Below are positions 36,530-38,432 of a DNA stretch of 38,432 bases, piece by piece. The position numbers were made by a program, and so were the translations under genes. Under the pieces are notes generated by a model. The model was given only the letters and a program-made list of their open reading frames with translations, was not told where the DNA came from and made no database searches. The stretch's first letter is position 1; every line of letters starts with the position of its first letter. The DNA comes from an uncultured Chlorobiaceae bacterium (lineage in GTDB: Bacteria; Bacteroidota; Chlorobiia; Chlorobiales; Chlorobiaceae). The stretch spans positions 1 through 38,432 of the forward strand of contig CAIXLG010000092.1 in the NCBI GenBank assembly GCA_903920215.1, in the 5' to 3' direction.

Positions 36530-37020
36530 GTTTTGTTGCCATCCACTATAATCTGCCGGTGCAGCGGTATTCGTACCTCCGGTATAAGATGTCGGGGATA
36601 AAAGCCGGCATCCAGCAACTCATGGTTTATTGTTATGGCGTCAATAGCAACCCTGACCCGGTAAGCAAGTACCAGCAGTGAACCATAGAGTTCAACATCA
36701 CGATGATAAACGCCTATCAGGCTGTCAACTTTTCCTTCCAGTGAAGTCTCCTCCATCAGCTCCCGTAAACACCCTTCGTGAGGTTCTTCGCCTGTTTCAA
36801 GAAACCCTCCAGGAAGAGCCCACTCATTGAATGATGGTTCATGACCCCTCCGAATTACAAGGAGCTCATCTTTCCGATTTACGGTATAGGCCACTGCAAC
36901 AGGAAGAGGGTTGACGTAATGTACCCATCCGCATGATGGGCAAAACATCCGTTCACGTCCATCAATTATAGCTTTATCAAGTCTTTCAGCGCAAATCGGA
37001 CAAAATGAATAAGATTTCAT
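36484..37020 (-). CDS. Nudix hydrolase with N-terminal zinc ribbon
   Basis: A 178-residue protein. A zinc ribbon has Cys7/Cys10 (CPIC) and Cys27/Cys30 (CPSC); the Nudix box spans 71-96, read GGFLETGEEPHEGCLRELME and onward, with the catalytic REL and EE residues intact. Such two-part proteins cleave nucleoside-diphosphate-linked substrates such as ADP-ribose, NAD(H) or FAD; the substrate is not predictable here. Its 3' end overlaps the convergent ABC gene by 46 bp. Confidence 0.87.
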   Translation of the reverse strand: MKSYSFCPICAERLDKAIIDGRERMFCPSCGWVHYVNPLPVAVAYTVNRKDELLVIRRGHEPSFNEWALPGGFLETGEEPHEGCLRELMEETSLEGKVDSLIGVYHRDVELYGSLLVLAYRVRVAIDAITINHELLDAGFYPRHLIPEVRIPLHRQIIVDGNKTQRPTFQQAASWPTS

Positions 37021-37099
37021 GATACCCTCAAGAAACTTTTTGCAGTAGTGATTGATTTACAATTGAAATAAGTTCATATAATTAGAATAAGTTTCATTC

Positions 37100-37579
37100 A
37101 TGTCAATATCAATACTTAAAGAAGGCGTCACGGCACCGCCAATAGCCGCTCAAGACCAGGATGGAAAACCGGTTTCTCTCGGAGAGTACCGTGGCCGTAA
37201 GGTAGTCCTTTATTTTTATCCGAAAGATGATACTCTTGGATGTACAAAGGAAGCTTGTGCTTTTAGGGATAATTTCCCTAACTTTAACGAACTGGGGGTA
37301 GATATTCTTGGCGTCAGTGTCGATAACGAGACAAAACATAAAAAGTTTGCCGAAAAATTCACGTTGCCCTTCCGCCTTGTTGCCGATCCGGACAAGCATA
37401 TTGTCGAAGCTTACGGAGTATGGGGACAGAAAAAGTTTATGGGACGTGAATATATGGGTACCAGCAGGGTAACATATTTGATTAATGAGCAGGGAGTAAT
37501 TGAAAAAGTTTGGCCGAAAGTCAATCCTGTTGGACACGCAGAAGAGTTGCTCGACTATTTGCAGCAAAAAACATCATAA
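37100..37579 (+). CDS. bcp: Thiol peroxidase, Bcp/PrxQ peroxiredoxin
   Basis: A 159-residue thioredoxin-fold peroxiredoxin. The peroxidatic Cys48 lies in DDTLGCTKEAC with Thr45, and the resolving Cys53 is five residues later, the PrxQ alpha2-type arrangement. It reduces hydroperoxides with thioredoxin, useful to a strict anaerobe. Divergent from the Nudix gene and 6 bp before yqgE/algH, so probably cotranscribed with it. Confidence 0.93.
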   Translation: MSISILKEGVTAPPIAAQDQDGKPVSLGEYRGRKVVLYFYPKDDTLGCTKEACAFRDNFPNFNELGVDILGVSVDNETKHKKFAEKFTLPFRLVADPDKHIVEAYGVWGQKKFMGREYMGTSRVTYLINEQGVIEKVWPKVNPVGHAEELLDYLQQKTS

Positions 37580-37585
37580 ACGAAT

Positions 37586-38149
37586 ATGGTAAACGAATTT
37601 GACAAGGTTAAAGCTGGCAAACTCCTGATTGCTTCAGCCAATATGCTGGAATCGAATTTCAAACGCACGGTTCTTGTTATGTGTGAGCATAACGAAAAGG
37701 GCTCTTTGGGTTTTATTCTTAACCGTCCGATGGAATTCAAGGTTTGTGAAGCCATAGCTGGTTTTGAGGAGATCGAAGAGCCTCTTCACATGGGGGGGCC
37801 TGTTCAGGTAGATACGGTGCATTTTCTGCATCTGCGGGGTGATCTTATCGAAGACTCACTTGAAATTCTACCCGGCCTCTTTTGGGGCGGCGACAAAAAT
37901 CAACTGAGTTTTCTCCTGAATACAGGTGTCATGATGCCTGGTGAAATCCGCTTTTTTCTTGGTTATGCAGGGTGGACTGCCGGGCAGCTTGAAGCCGAGT
38001 TTGAAGAGGGAGCATGGTATACGGCCGAAGCATCGAAAGACATGATATTCAGTGATGCCTACGAACGGATGTGGAGCCGCTCAGTACGCTCAAAGGGCGG
38101 TGAATACCAGCTCGTTGCCAACGCCCCTGAACTTCCCGGCCTGAACTGA
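37586..38149 (+). CDS. algH: YqgE/AlgH family (UPF0301) protein
   Basis: A 187-residue protein of the UPF0301 family: KAGKLLIASANMLESNFKRTVLVMCEHNEKGSLGFILNRP opening, HMGGPVQVDTVHFLH and FFLGYAGWTAGQLEAEFEEGAWY. The molecular function is not established; AlgH was named from alginate regulation in Pseudomonas. Cytoplasmic, cotranscribed with bcp. Confidence 0.92.
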   Translation: MVNEFDKVKAGKLLIASANMLESNFKRTVLVMCEHNEKGSLGFILNRPMEFKVCEAIAGFEEIEEPLHMGGPVQVDTVHFLHLRGDLIEDSLEILPGLFWGGDKNQLSFLLNTGVMMPGEIRFFLGYAGWTAGQLEAEFEEGAWYTAEASKDMIFSDAYERMWSRSVRSKGGEYQLVANAPELPGLN

Positions 38150-38153
38150 CGGG

Positions 38154-38188
38154 ATTGTCGTTTGTAAGTATCGTGGCGACAATTTTTC
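38154..38188 (+). terminator. Rho-independent terminator after algH
   Basis: ATTGTCG (38154-38160) pairs with CGACAAT (38177-38183) across a 16-nt loop, followed directly by TTTTC. It is 4 bp past the algH stop. Confidence 0.65.
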
Positions 38189-38217
38189 TTGTTCTATAGG
38201 GTTAAAAAGTATATATA
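38189..38217 (+). promoter_or_regulatory. Candidate promoter of the tmRNA gene
   Basis: TTGTTC (38189-38194) and TATATA (38212-38217) are separated by 17 bp, a fair sigma-70 pattern. Initiation near 38225 leaves a leader of about 30 nt, removed by RNase P at the mature 5' end. Confidence 0.5.
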
Positions 38218-38257
38218 AACAACGCTGCTTCGGTAGCACTGTTCTTTGATGAAGTAT

Positions 38258-38432
38258 GGGGATGACAGGCTTTCGACAGGGCAGGTGTGAGATGGAGTTG
38301 CACTCCGAGTTTCAGCATGGATGGACTCGTTAAAGAAGTCTATGCAACTATACATGCAGACGATTATTCGTATGCAATGGCTGCCTGATTAGCACAAGTT
38401 AATTAATCAGCCATCGTCCGTTGGGGGAGGCG
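38258..38432 (+). ncRNA. ssrA: tmRNA (SsrA), 5' portion
   Basis: The 5' end GGGGATGACAGGCTTTCGACAGG is the conserved tRNA-like acceptor/D-arm start of tmRNA. The tag frame at 38356-38388 encodes ADDYSYAMAA followed by TGA; as I recall, this is the tag reported for Chlorobium. tmRNA with SmpB rescues stalled ribosomes and marks the product for proteolysis. The 3' part, including the T-arm, lies beyond the window. Confidence 0.93.

Overview
The window reads as a chromosomal segment of a green sulfur bacterium (Chlorobiaceae, Chlorobium/Pelodictyon-like). The support is internal: two proteins of the CsmI/J/X chlorosome [2Fe-2S] family, a CrtH-type carotene isomerase, a sepiapterin reductase of the Chlorobium type, a phytol-kinase/DUF92 fusion, and a tmRNA at the right edge whose tag reads ADDYSYAMAA.

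Layout. 1-2064: start of a YqeY-like gene, sepiapterin reductase, cold-shock protein and RadC. 2229-14760: one long minus-strand branched-chain amino acid operon in transcription order ilvD, ilvB, (DUF805/SHOCT membrane gene), ilvN, ilvC, leuB, leuA, leuC, leuD, cimA, ending in a 12-bp hairpin. It contains a citramalate synthase and no threonine deaminase, so isoleucine is probably made from pyruvate. Upstream of ilvD is a small ORF ending in a run of Val/Ile/Leu codons that looks like an attenuator leader. 14899-16574: a VTE5-like/VTE6-like isoprenoid-alcohol kinase fusion split into two frames by a palindromic insert. 16596-19650: a Tol/Ton envelope block (TolQ, TolR, a TonB/TolA-like protein and a CpoB/YbgF-like lipoprotein) without tolB or pal. 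19846-22825: an unknown gene, dnaK and hsp20; hsp20 carries a perfect sigma-54 type -24/-12 element with a palindrome about 130 bp upstream. 23162-25765: an ArsR-family regulator, a zinc-finger anti-sigma factor, its ECF sigma factor and a secreted tandem-repeat protein. 26014-27475: a b-type cytochrome-like membrane protein followed by a nine-CXXCH multihaem cytochrome c. 27639-31962: crtH, an alanine dehydrogenase-like gene and two tandem chlorosome ferredoxins. 32157-38149: mfd, an orphan oligopeptide-type ABC ATPase, a Nudix hydrolase, a Bcp peroxiredoxin and YqgE/AlgH. 38258-end: tmRNA, cut by the window edge.

The items most worth a second look are the putative ilv leader with its 13-bp alternative helix, the sigma-54-like control region of hsp20, the membrane gene between the two acetolactate synthase subunit genes, the palindrome-split kinase fusion, and the paired cytochrome genes. 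Family assignments come from reading the protein sequences; no database search was run.
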